Assembly (NCBI GenBank): GCA_030148625.1 | Contig: JASBTC010000361.1 | Span: forward strand, 1-5,862 | DNA: 5,862 nucleotides | Source: Sphingobium sp. | GTDB lineage: Bacteria; Pseudomonadota; Alphaproteobacteria; Sphingomonadales; Sphingomonadaceae | Direction of reading: 5' to 3' | Shown: positions 1 to 5,588 of the stretch, in pieces | Numbering within the stretch: the stretch's first letter is position 1 | How the letters are laid out: the number at the start of each line of letters is the position of its first letter | Made by a program: the position numbers and the translations under genes | The notes under the pieces: generated by a model | The model's input: the letters and a program-made list of their open reading frames with translations, nothing else | Told to the model about the DNA's origin: nothing | Database searches by the model: none

Positions 1-236
1 GTCAGGATGATGACGGGGAAGCTGCGCCCGGCCGCGCGCCAGCGCTTGAGCACGGTGAGGCCATCGAGCCGCGGCAGGCCGAGATCGAGAATCGCGACCG
101 CATAATCCTCGACATCGCCCTTGAACCAGGCATCCTCGCCCTCGACGGCATGATCGACCAGGAATCCGGCCCCGGTCAGCGCATCGACCAGGTCGGCACC
201 GACATCCGGATCATCCTCGACCAGCAAAAGACGCAT
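1..236 (-). CDS. OmpR-family response regulator, receiver domain (3' part missing)
   Basis: Cytoplasmic two-component response regulator; only the first 79 residues lie in the window and the gene runs off the left edge. The translation begins MRLLLVEDD and shows a typical receiver domain: acidic pocket E7-D8-D9, phospho-acceptor D51 in the motif AILDLGLPRLDG, and the conserved Thr at position 79 (VIILT, just at the edge). The DLGLPRLDG style is that of OmpR/PhoB-class regulators, which carry a C-terminal winged-helix DNA-binding domain; that domain is outside the window, so the subclass is inferred. The start ATG (234-236) overlaps the stop of the upstream PepSY gene as TGATG, so the two are co-transcribed and probably translationally coupled. 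A histidine kinase gene would be expected next, to the left. No receiver residue expected in this part is missing. Confidence 0.93.
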   Translation of the reverse strand, partial: MRLLLVEDDPDVGADLVDALTGAGFLVDHAVEGEDAWFKGDVEDYAVAILDLGLPRLDGLTVLKRWRAAGRSFPVIIL

Positions 237-595
237 CAATTGTCCTCGATTTCCATCAGGGCACCGGTCCGGGCATTGAGTTCGACTTCACGGACCCGTC
301 CGTCGGCGGTCAGGATCTTGACCTCGTATTTTATACCCCATTTTTCCAGTTCGAGATCCACCTTGATCACATCGCCGGGCACCAGCTTCTTCGCGATCGC
401 GATCACCCTGGGCAGCGGCAGCAACTCGCGGCGCTTCATCGCCGCGCGGATGATCGCGCGCTCCTCCGCCTTGCCTTCGATCTTGGGCCGCTCGCCGGCC
501 TGGCCGACGCCGGGGAACGACGTCGCCAAAATGCCACCGCCAGCCAATATGGCAGCGGCAAGGCCGAGGCGGCGCAGAAAGGCATGGGTCTTCAT
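236..595 (-). CDS. Secreted single PepSY-domain protein
   Basis: Small 119-residue exported protein. Residues 1-33 form a signal peptide: MKTH, Arg8-Arg9, a hydrophobic Leu/Ala/Gly core to about residue 27, and likely cleavage near GQA33-G34. Residues about 60-118 form one PepSY domain, with the characteristic two strands KWGIKYEVKIL and GRVREVELNARTGALMEIE. The linker (35-58) is rich in Lys, Arg and Glu. PepSY proteins are periplasmic or membrane-associated and have been proposed to inhibit peptidases or modulate sensor kinases. Genes of this kind often sit directly upstream of a response regulator/kinase pair, as here, so a role tuning the partner kinase is inferred. The frame stays open upstream to 724, but the extension lacks a signal and crosses into the promoter region, so I chose the ATG at 593-595. 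Its Shine-Dalgarno is poor: GAGG abuts the ATG with no spacer, so a very short or absent leader is possible. Confidence 0.85.
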   Translation of the reverse strand: MKTHAFLRRLGLAAAILAGGGILATSFPGVGQAGERPKIEGKAEERAIIRAAMKRRELLPLPRVIAIAKKLVPGDVIKVDLELEKWGIKYEVKILTADGRVREVELNARTGALMEIEDN

Positions 596-618
596 CCTCA
601 CGACGCTATCAGCCGATT

Positions 619-636
619 GCTGACGCCAGGCTGACG
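619..636. promoter_or_regulatory. 7-4-7 direct repeat, candidate response-regulator box
   Basis: GCTGACG occurs at 619-625 and again at 630-636, separated by CCAG, so the repeat period is 11 bp, about one helical turn. This is the geometry of PhoB/OmpR-family binding sites (for example the pho box, two 7-mers with a 4-bp spacer). It lies about 24-41 bp before the ATG of the PepSY-response regulator operon, near where a -35 region would be if the leader is very short, and on the other side it lies upstream of the TonB receptor. Control of either or both by the neighbouring response regulator is inferred. Confidence 0.45.
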
Positions 637-658
637 GCCGGTGCAGGCCGGCCGTCAG
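631..658. repeat. Perfect 11-bp inverted repeat between divergent genes
   Basis: CTGACGGCCGG (631-641) is the exact reverse complement of CCGGCCGTCAG (648-658), with a 6-base loop TGCAGG. The left arm shares its CTGACG with the second unit of the direct repeat, so three CTGACG half-sites exist here, two direct and one inverted. It could be a dimer operator or an RNA hairpin in the leader of the TonB receptor gene. No T-run follows on either strand, so it is not a canonical terminator. Confidence 0.5.
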
Positions 659-692
659 GGAGGATCGGGCACATGCGGCACCATCAGTTCGC

Positions 693-699
693 AAGGGAG
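693..699 (+). promoter_or_regulatory. Shine-Dalgarno that sets the TonB receptor start
   Basis: AAGGGAG sits 7 bases before the ATG at 707, which begins a clean signal peptide. The same frame is open from an ATG at 641, but that start has no comparable site, lies inside the inverted repeat and would add a hydrophilic leader, so 707 is preferred. Confidence 0.75.
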
Positions 700-706
700 C
701 CTTCAT

Positions 707-2743
707 ATGCCATCCATACCGCACGCCGCCGTCGGAACCATCGTCTTCATGGCTGTGGCCGCGGCACCCATGGGTGCGGTGCTAGCGCAGACCGCGGACA
801 AGACGGGTGTCAGCATATTCGACGCCGATTATTTCGCGCGATCGCAGCCCTCCTCGGCGCTGGACATGGTCAATCTGCTGCCGGGCTTCAGGCTGACCGA
901 GGGCAATGCCGAACTGCGCGGCTATTCGGGTGCTGGCGGCAATGTGCTGATCGACGGGCAACGTCCGGCCAGCAAGCAGGATACGCTTGAAACCATTCTC
1001 AAGCGCATCCCCGCGCGCAGCATCGAACGGATCGAGCTGATCCGCAGCGGCTCGGGTTTCGACATGCAGGGGCATGCGATTCTCGCCAATGTCGTGCGCA
1101 ACCATTCGGCATCGCTCAACGGGCGGGTCGAGGCCGAATATGCCAATTTCAAACATGGCTATGACGCGCCCCGCCTGGCGGGGGAGCTGCGCTATGTGAC
1201 CGGAGACCGCATCCTCGACGTCTCCGGCGCGATCTATCGCGAGATCGACGACGAGCATGGCTTCGGCACGCGCAATCGCTACGCGGCGGACGGCACGCCG
1301 GTCCGCCTCGCGACCTATGGCCAGCCCGAGGGCAATAATATCCGCGAGGCCGCCGCCAGCTATCAGCAGGGGCTGGCCGGCGGCACGGTGCGCCTGAACG
1401 GCCTCTATAAAATGAAGAAGATGTTCGCGAACATCAGCGACGCGGTCACCCTGCCCAGCCGCTTCGACGCATCGGGCACCGAACGGGTGAACACCGAGGC
1501 CACCGAGCTCGGCCTGCATTACGACCGCGCGCTCGGCGCGCGAACCCAGTTGGAATTCCTGGCACTGCGGCGGACCACCGGAGTCGACGGCACCGACAAA
1601 TCCTTCTCTCCGGGCGGCAGCGACGTGACGCGCGAGAATTCCGATGCGACCGAAACCATCGTTCGCACCGTGATCCGACATCAGGCGGGGAACCTCTCTT
1701 TCGAGGGCGGCGTGGAAGGCGCGCTCAACACGCTCGACAGCCGCAACGCGCTGGAGGAGGACGGCGTGAACATCCCCCTTCCCGCCGCGAACGTCCGCGT
1801 CGAGGAGAAGCGCGCCGAAGCCTTCATCATCACGACCTGGCGCGCCGCCCCCAGCCTGACCGTCGAAGTGGGCACGCGCTTCGAGATGTCGCGGCTGACG
1901 CAGAGCGGAGACAGCACGCTCAGCAAATCACTGTCCTTCCTGAAGCCTCGCATGCTGCTACGCTGGACACCGTCGAAGCGCGACGAGGTCCGCGCCCTGG
2001 TCGAGCGTGTGGTCGGCCAGCTCGACTTCGGCGATTTCGTCAGCTCCGCATCGCTTACCGGCGGCAACGTCACCGCCGGCAACAAGGATCTGGAGCCCGA
2101 CAGCCTATGGCGCGGAGAGCTCGCCTGGGAACATCATATCGGCGACGGATCGGTGGTGCTGACGGCGCGGCACGAGGAGATCAGCGACGTCGTCGATCGC
2201 GTGCCCGTTTTCGACGGAACCAGGGTGTTCGATGCAGTCGGCAATATCGGCGACGGCAAGCGTGACCAGCTTCAGATCGACCTGAACATGCCGCTCGACC
2301 AATGGGGGCTAAAAGGCATCACCGTCCAGGCGAACGGCGTCTATACGCACAGCCGCGTCGCCGATCCCGTCACTGGCGAACGGCGCAGCATTTCGGAGGA
2401 CAAGCCGGTCGAGGGCAAGATCAGCCTGACCCACGACCTGACCGCGCTGCGCCTGCGCTGGGGCGTCAACTATGTGCTGGCCGAGAAGGAGACGAGCTAC
2501 AAGATCGACGAGATCGAGGTCGATCGCGTCTCCAACCGCGTCGACCTGTTCGTCGAATACAAGCCCGACGAGAAATGGACGCTCCGCGCCTTCGCCAAGA
2601 ACGTCACCAACAGCCCGGTGGTGCGTACCCGCACCATCTATACCGGGCTGCGCGATACCGCGCCGCTCAAATATCTCGAGCAGCGCCGACTCAACAGCGG
2701 CCCGTATTTCGGATTGACAGTGCAGCGCGCTTTCGGCGGTTAG
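707..2743 (+). CDS. TonB-dependent outer-membrane receptor
   Basis: A 678-residue outer-membrane, TonB/proton-motive-force-driven uptake receptor. Residues 1-27 are a signal peptide (hydrophobic core TIVFMAVAAAP, cleavage at VLA27-Q28). The plug domain covers about residues 33-135, with SALDMVNLLPG at 50-60, the plug strand NVLIDGQRP at 79-87 and RIELIRSGSG at 108-117. The rest (about 140-678) is a beta-barrel of alternating strands rich in Arg, Glu and aromatic residues, ending in YFGLTVQRAFGG. The chain ends Gly-Gly rather than on the usual terminal aromatic, which lies two residues in. Length and plug style match receptors abundant in sphingomonads. I could not identify a convincing TonB box between residues 28 and 45. 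The ligand cannot be read from sequence; the hydrolase downstream suggests an organic nutrient or peptide, and the neighbouring two-component operon suggests regulated expression. The receptor family is firm, the substrate unknown. Confidence 0.94.
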   Translation: MPSIPHAAVGTIVFMAVAAAPMGAVLAQTADKTGVSIFDADYFARSQPSSALDMVNLLPGFRLTEGNAELRGYSGAGGNVLIDGQRPASKQDTLETILKRIPARSIERIELIRSGSGFDMQGHAILANVVRNHSASLNGRVEAEYANFKHGYDAPRLAGELRYVTGDRILDVSGAIYREIDDEHGFGTRNRYAADGTPVRLATYGQPEGNNIREAAASYQQGLAGGTVRLNGLYKMKKMFANISDAVTLPSRFDASGTERVNTEATELGLHYDRALGARTQLEFLALRRTTGVDGTDKSFSPGGSDVTRENSDATETIVRTVIRHQAGNLSFEGGVEGALNTLDSRNALEEDGVNIPLPAANVRVEEKRAEAFIITTWRAAPSLTVEVGTRFEMSRLTQSGDSTLSKSLSFLKPRMLLRWTPSKRDEVRALVERVVGQLDFGDFVSSASLTGGNVTAGNKDLEPDSLWRGELAWEHHIGDGSVVLTARHEEISDVVDRVPVFDGTRVFDAVGNIGDGKRDQLQIDLNMPLDQWGLKGITVQANGVYTHSRVADPVTGERRSISEDKPVEGKISLTHDLTALRLRWGVNYVLAEKETSYKIDEIEVDRVSNRVDLFVEYKPDEKWTLRAFAKNVTNSPVVRTRTIYTGLRDTAPLKYLEQRRLNSGPYFGLTVQRAFGG

Positions 2744-2755
2744 ATATTTGTGATC

Positions 2756-2799
2756 GCATCGTTTTGCGGAAAACCGGTTCCCACCTTTCCACACGATGC
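2756..2799. repeat. Imperfect extragenic palindrome, alphaproteobacterial repeat type
   Basis: Outer arms GCATCGT (2756-2762) and ACGATGC (2793-2799) pair perfectly. After a 3-base TTT bulge, inner arms GCGGAAA (2766-2772) and TTTCCAC (2786-2792) pair with one C/A mismatch. The loop includes ACCGGT followed by TCCCACC. The core GCGGAAAACCGGTTCCCAC resembles a palindrome I recall as repeated between genes in many alphaproteobacteria; this is from memory and not from a search. It lies 12 bp after the receptor stop and could stabilise the mRNA end or cause partial termination, although no T-run follows on the + strand. Confidence 0.6.
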
Positions 2800-2845
2800 T
2801 CTAAAATCCGCATGTAAGGCTGGTGACAGCAATGCCGCATAGCCT

Positions 2846-2875
2846 CCCCTCGACGAATTGCGTCGAGGGGGAGAG
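2846..2875 (+). promoter_or_regulatory. Hairpin overlapping the ribosome-binding site of the hydrolase gene
   Basis: CCCCTCGACG (2846-2855) and CGTCGAGGGG (2861-2870) form a perfect 10-bp stem with the loop AATTG. The Shine-Dalgarno stretch GGGGGAGAG (2867-2875) starts inside the 3' arm and precedes the ATG at 2880. If the hairpin forms in the mRNA, part of the ribosome-binding site is paired, which would lower translation unless the hairpin is opened by a protein, an RNA or temperature. There is no T-run, so a terminator role is unlikely. TAAAAT at 2802-2807 is a possible -10 element for a separate promoter upstream, but it has no good -35 partner. Confidence 0.5.
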
Positions 2876-2879
2876 CGAT

Positions 2880-3920
2880 ATGAAAATCAGGTCGTTATTG
2901 GCGGCGCCGGCCTTGTTGATGGCTGCCCAGCTTTGCTGCGCATCGGCTCAGGCCGCTCCCGTCAAACCGAACGAAGGCCGCCTCGACGCCTCGGTCGATA
3001 CCGAAGCAGGCGACGTCCAGACCCGGCTGGAGGCGATGCGGCACGACCAATATGCGATCCAGCAGCAGCTTTACGCTTTGCAGTTCAACCAGAGCTATGG
3101 CGACCGGGTCCGGATGCAGCAATTGCTCTATCCCAATCGCGACGGCGACATCACGCCCGCTTATATCTTCACCGCGCGCAACCAGCCCGAAACCGGCACG
3201 CCGGCGCGCAGCAAGCCCGGCCTGGTGATCGTCCATGGCGGCTATCACGGCAATCTCGACAACAATATGTTCGTGCTGATCGCCAACGCCGTCGAGCGCG
3301 GTTATGTCGTGATCTTTCCCGAATATCGCGGCAGTCGCGGCTATGGAAAGGCGCATTACGACGCGGTCGATTTCGGCGGCAAGGAAGTCGACGACGTCGT
3401 CGCGGCGGGCGAGCATCTGCTCAAGACCCATGCGGAGGTCGATCCGGCACGGCTGGGCATTTATGGCCGCAGCAAAGGCGGCATGATCACGCTGCTCGCG
3501 ATCGAGCGCTTTCCCAAGATGTTCGCCGCCGCCGTCCACAATGTCGGGCTGGCCGACATGGTCGCCTATATGGCCTATAAGCCCGCCTTTCGCGGCGACG
3601 ACATCGCCAAGCAACCGCGCTTCGGCGGCAAGGGGCCCTCGGAGGATCTGGTGCCCTATATCGACGTGTCGCCGATCAACCATGTCGACCTGATCGAAAC
3701 GCCGGTGCTGGTGCAATCGACGACCGGAGACCGGACCGCGCCGGTCCAGCTTCACGCCGGCCGGTTGATCGACGCGCTCAAGGCGCGCGGCAAGGTCTTC
3801 GAATCGAAGATCTACGACATGGCGCCCGGCGGCCATCTGTTCGCGCAGGCGGACAGCGACGCCGCACGCGATGCGCAGGCGGCGGTGTTCGATTTCCTCG
3901 GGCGCTATCTCAAACGCTGA
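2880..3920 (+). CDS. Secreted S9-type alpha/beta-hydrolase (prolyl oligopeptidase-like)
   Basis: A 346-residue exported serine hydrolase. Residues 1-25 are a signal peptide (MKIRSLLAAPALLM, cleavage near AQA25-A26), so it probably acts in the periplasm. Residues about 112-346 form an alpha/beta-hydrolase fold of the S9 peptidase/dienelactone-hydrolase type: oxyanion motif HGGYHG at 119-124, FPEYRGSRGYG at 146-156, nucleophile S198 in YGRSKGG, acid D284 in TTGDRTAP, and H319 in PGGHLF. The triad is complete. Residues 26-110 are a short charged, Gln-rich region with no beta-propeller, so the protein is about half the length of a classical prolyl oligopeptidase. An esterase or a small-peptide hydrolase are both possible. 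The start at 2880 is chosen because the signal peptide begins there; the frame also opens at GTG 2823 and ATG 2832, but those add a hydrophilic leader encoded through the hairpin. It lies downstream of the TonB receptor on the same strand and may process its ligand. Confidence 0.88.
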   Translation: MKIRSLLAAPALLMAAQLCCASAQAAPVKPNEGRLDASVDTEAGDVQTRLEAMRHDQYAIQQQLYALQFNQSYGDRVRMQQLLYPNRDGDITPAYIFTARNQPETGTPARSKPGLVIVHGGYHGNLDNNMFVLIANAVERGYVVIFPEYRGSRGYGKAHYDAVDFGGKEVDDVVAAGEHLLKTHAEVDPARLGIYGRSKGGMITLLAIERFPKMFAAAVHNVGLADMVAYMAYKPAFRGDDIAKQPRFGGKGPSEDLVPYIDVSPINHVDLIETPVLVQSTTGDRTAPVQLHAGRLIDALKARGKVFESKIYDMAPGGHLFAQADSDAARDAQAAVFDFLGRYLKR

Positions 3921-3929
3921 GCATCAGCG
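3915..3929. other. Short palindrome spanning two convergent stop codons
   Basis: CGCTGA (3915-3920), GCA, TCAGCG (3924-3929) is a perfect 6-bp inverted repeat. It arises because both converging genes end in an Arg codon CGC followed by TGA, with only 3 bp between the stops. It could form a tiny hairpin in either transcript, but there is no T-run, so a terminator function is not supported. Confidence 0.3.
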
Positions 3930-4886
3930 CCCGGCGATGGCCGACAGGAACGTCTCGACCCCGATATTGCGGCCGCACAGGACGATCGCGACCTTGGCGC
4001 CGCGATAGCGATCCGCCGCGGCGATGAAACCGGCAAGCGCCACGCCGGCCGCGCCTTCGACGATCCAGCGTTCGCTGCGCGCGATCCGCGCCATCGCATC
4101 GGCGATCGCTGCCTCGTCGACCGTCACCATATCGTCGATCACCGCCTCGCAGATCGGATAGGTGACCGAACCGGCCTCGATCGCGCCCGCCGTTCCGTCG
4201 GAGAGCGTCGGCCCTTCCGCGACATCGACGATCCCTCCGGCCTCGATCGCGCGCAACATGCAGGCCGAATTCTCGGGCCAGCATCCGACGACGCGCAATT
4301 CGGGCCGCAGTGCCTTCAGCGCGGTGCCGGTCCCGCCGATCAGCCCGCCGCCGCCGACCGCGATGAACACCGCGTCCAGATCGGGCGCCTGATCGAACAA
4401 TTCCATGCCGAGCGTGCCCTGCCCCGCGACGATGTCGAGATCGTTATAGGGGGAGACATAGATCAGCCCTTCGGCGGCGGCGGCTTCGCGCGCGCTGGTT
4501 TCGGCGAGGATCGGCGGTCCGTCGACCAGCACCAGTTCCGCACCCAGCGCGCGGATCGCATCGAGTTTGGAGGGCACCGTCGATGCCGCGACATGAACGC
4601 GCACGGGAATGCCCGCGAGCCGCCCTGCCCGCGCGGCAGCCTGGCCGTGATTGCCCGTCGACGCGGTGATGACGCCTCGCATTTCGCCGGCTTCGGCCAG
4701 CAACCGCAGCTTGTTGGTCGCGCCGCGCAGCTTGAACGATCCGGTCGGCTGATGATGCTCGCATTTCAGCCAGACATCGGCGCCGAACTCGGTCGACAGG
4801 GCATGGCTGCGCTCCAGCAGCGTCACCGGCACCTGGGGACGGATCGCCGCATGTGCCTCGCGAATCCGGTCCAGCAAATCCGTCAT
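3924..4886 (-). CDS. PLP-dependent threonine/serine dehydratase-like enzyme (EutB-like)
   Basis: A 320-residue cytoplasmic fold-type II PLP enzyme of the threonine dehydratase/serine racemase group. Visible landmarks: KCEHHQPTGSFKLRGA (41-56) with Schiff-base Lys52, the substrate-carboxylate loop STGNHGQ (76-82), the phosphate-binding Gly loop VGGGGLIGG (177-185), PENSACM (204-210), PTLSDGTAG (226-234), and LCGRNIG (303-309), where Cys304 occupies the pyridine-nitrogen position. There is no C-terminal ACT domain, so it is not the biosynthetic IlvA form. Family members eliminate ammonia from serine, threonine or 3-hydroxyaspartate, racemise serine, or act as EutB in hydroxyectoine use. The OCD-family gene across the divergent promoter favours an EutB-like or BhcB-like catabolic role, which is inferred. 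The start ATG (4884-4886) has a strong AAGGGAGG at 4893-4900 with a 6-base spacer. It is convergent with the hydrolase gene. Confidence 0.9.
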   Translation of the reverse strand: MTDLLDRIREAHAAIRPQVPVTLLERSHALSTEFGADVWLKCEHHQPTGSFKLRGATNKLRLLAEAGEMRGVITASTGNHGQAAARAGRLAGIPVRVHVAASTVPSKLDAIRALGAELVLVDGPPILAETSAREAAAAEGLIYVSPYNDLDIVAGQGTLGMELFDQAPDLDAVFIAVGGGGLIGGTGTALKALRPELRVVGCWPENSACMLRAIEAGGIVDVAEGPTLSDGTAGAIEAGSVTYPICEAVIDDMVTVDEAAIADAMARIARSERWIVEGAAGVALAGFIAAADRYRGAKVAIVLCGRNIGVETFLSAIAGR

Positions 4887-4919
4887 CGAGATCCTCCCTT
4901 GCCTTGCACCATTTCACCT

Positions 4920-4952
4920 ATTAGACATATCAGTCTAATTTGGACAATAGAG
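4920..4952. promoter_or_regulatory. Candidate operator in the divergent promoter region
   Basis: ATTAGAC (4920-4926) and GTCTAAT (4933-4939) are a perfect 7-bp inverted repeat with a 6-bp spacer ATATCA. A weaker third half-site AATAGAG (4946-4952), 5 of 7 matching as an inverted partner of GTCTAAT, follows with the same 13-bp step. The site is the AT-rich island of a 69-bp gap between the dehydratase and the PAS-HTH regulator. TATCAG (4928-4933) is a weak -10 candidate for the rightward gene, 18 bp after TTGCAC (4904-4909), so a bound protein would block it. The adjacent regulator is the obvious candidate to bind; this is inferred. Confidence 0.55.
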
Positions 4953-4955
4953 AAT

Positions 4956-5588
4956 ATGCCGATGCCGGTTTCCTGCCCCGTGCTGACGAATGCGGTTGGA
5001 ATGGCCGACGCCATCGCCGCGCTGTTCCGCCCTTTCGTCGAAGCGGTCGTCCATGATCTGGGGTCGGATGCGGTCGCGCATGTCGCCAATCCCTTGTCGC
5101 CGCGAACGATCGGCGACCCTTCCGATCTCGGCGAAATCCGTTTCGCGCCCGACGCCGTGGTGATCGGCCCCTATGACAAGGTGAATTTCGACGGCCGCCG
5201 CCTGCGCTCGATCTCGGTGGTGCAGCGCGACGATGCCGGCACGCCGCGCGCGATGCTGTGCATCAATGCCGACGTCACCGAGTTCGATGCACTTCGCCGC
5301 TTGCTCGGCACGATGCTCGGCGGCGAGGATGTCGGCACGACGATCGACACCGCATTCCATGAGGACTGGCATGAGCGGATCAACCGCTTCGTTGCCGCCT
5401 GGACAGCACAGCATGGCCTGACCATCGCCCGCCTCGACCGCGATCAGCGCCGCGCATTGATCGGCGCGATCCGCGATTCCGGCGGACTGGAGCGCAAGCA
5501 TGCCGCCGCCTATGTCGCGCGCATGCTCGGGATCAGCCGCGCGACACTGTACAACGAGCTTGCCCGCATGCGGGACGACGCGGCATGA
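4956..5588 (+). CDS. YheO/DauR-type PAS-HTH transcriptional regulator
   Basis: A 210-residue cytoplasmic DNA-binding regulator. Residues about 14-112 form a YheO-like PAS domain: ALFRPFVEAVVHDL (22-35), HVANPLSPRTIGDPSD (42-57), YDKVNFDGRRLRSISVVQRD (73-92) and MLCINADVTEF (100-110). Residues about 160-206 form the family's C-terminal helix-turn-helix, with the likely recognition region AAYVARMLGISRATLYNELARM (184-205). The best known relative is DauR, the repressor of D-arginine catabolism in Pseudomonas, whose target operon also includes an OCD-family enzyme. ATG at 4956 is taken as the start; ATG at 4962 is an equal alternative, since AGAG (4949-4952) is only 3 bases from the first and 9 from the second. 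It is divergent from the dehydratase and overlaps the next gene by ATGA, so it probably senses a substrate or intermediate of those enzymes and regulates itself through the inverted repeat just upstream. Confidence 0.88.
   Translation: MPMPVSCPVLTNAVGMADAIAALFRPFVEAVVHDLGSDAVAHVANPLSPRTIGDPSDLGEIRFAPDAVVIGPYDKVNFDGRRLRSISVVQRDDAGTPRAMLCINADVTEFDALRRLLGTMLGGEDVGTTIDTAFHEDWHERINRFVAAWTAQHGLTIARLDRDQRRALIGAIRDSGGLERKHAAAYVARMLGISRATLYNELARMRDDAA

Noticed and set aside
150..623. Plus-strand open frame of 157 codons across the PepSY region
   Set aside because: It is antisense to the PepSY and response-regulator genes, which have signal peptide and domain evidence; its own translation is Ser/Arg/Pro-rich and unrecognisable.
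782..1681. Long minus-strand open frame (299 codons) opposite the TonB receptor
   Set aside because: It lies wholly antisense to a well-supported gene, its translation has no recognisable domain, and such open frames are expected from the GC-rich third codon positions.
2756..2870. Rho-independent terminator after the TonB receptor
   Set aside because: Neither of the two hairpins in this gap is followed by a T-run on the + strand; the second one overlaps a ribosome-binding site instead.
2823..2879. Earlier GTG (2823) or ATG (2832) starts for the hydrolase
   Set aside because: They would put about 19 hydrophilic residues before a clear signal peptide and have poorer ribosome-binding sites than the GGGGGAGAG before 2880.
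2895..3836. Long minus-strand open frame (313 codons) opposite the secreted hydrolase
   Set aside because: The plus-strand frame has a signal peptide and a complete catalytic triad; the antisense translation is low-complexity and recognisably a codon-bias shadow.
2880..3920. Lasso-peptide isopeptidase (AtxE-like) or a lasso-peptide gene cluster
   Set aside because: The enzyme lacks the beta-propeller and is half the expected length, and no precursor peptide, cyclase or leader-protease gene is visible next to the receptor.
4593..4955. N-terminal extension of the PAS-HTH regulator back to 4593
   Set aside because: The extension overlaps the dehydratase gene in antisense, runs through the divergent promoter and operator, and has no homology to the regulator family, whose domain begins near residue 14 of the chosen start.
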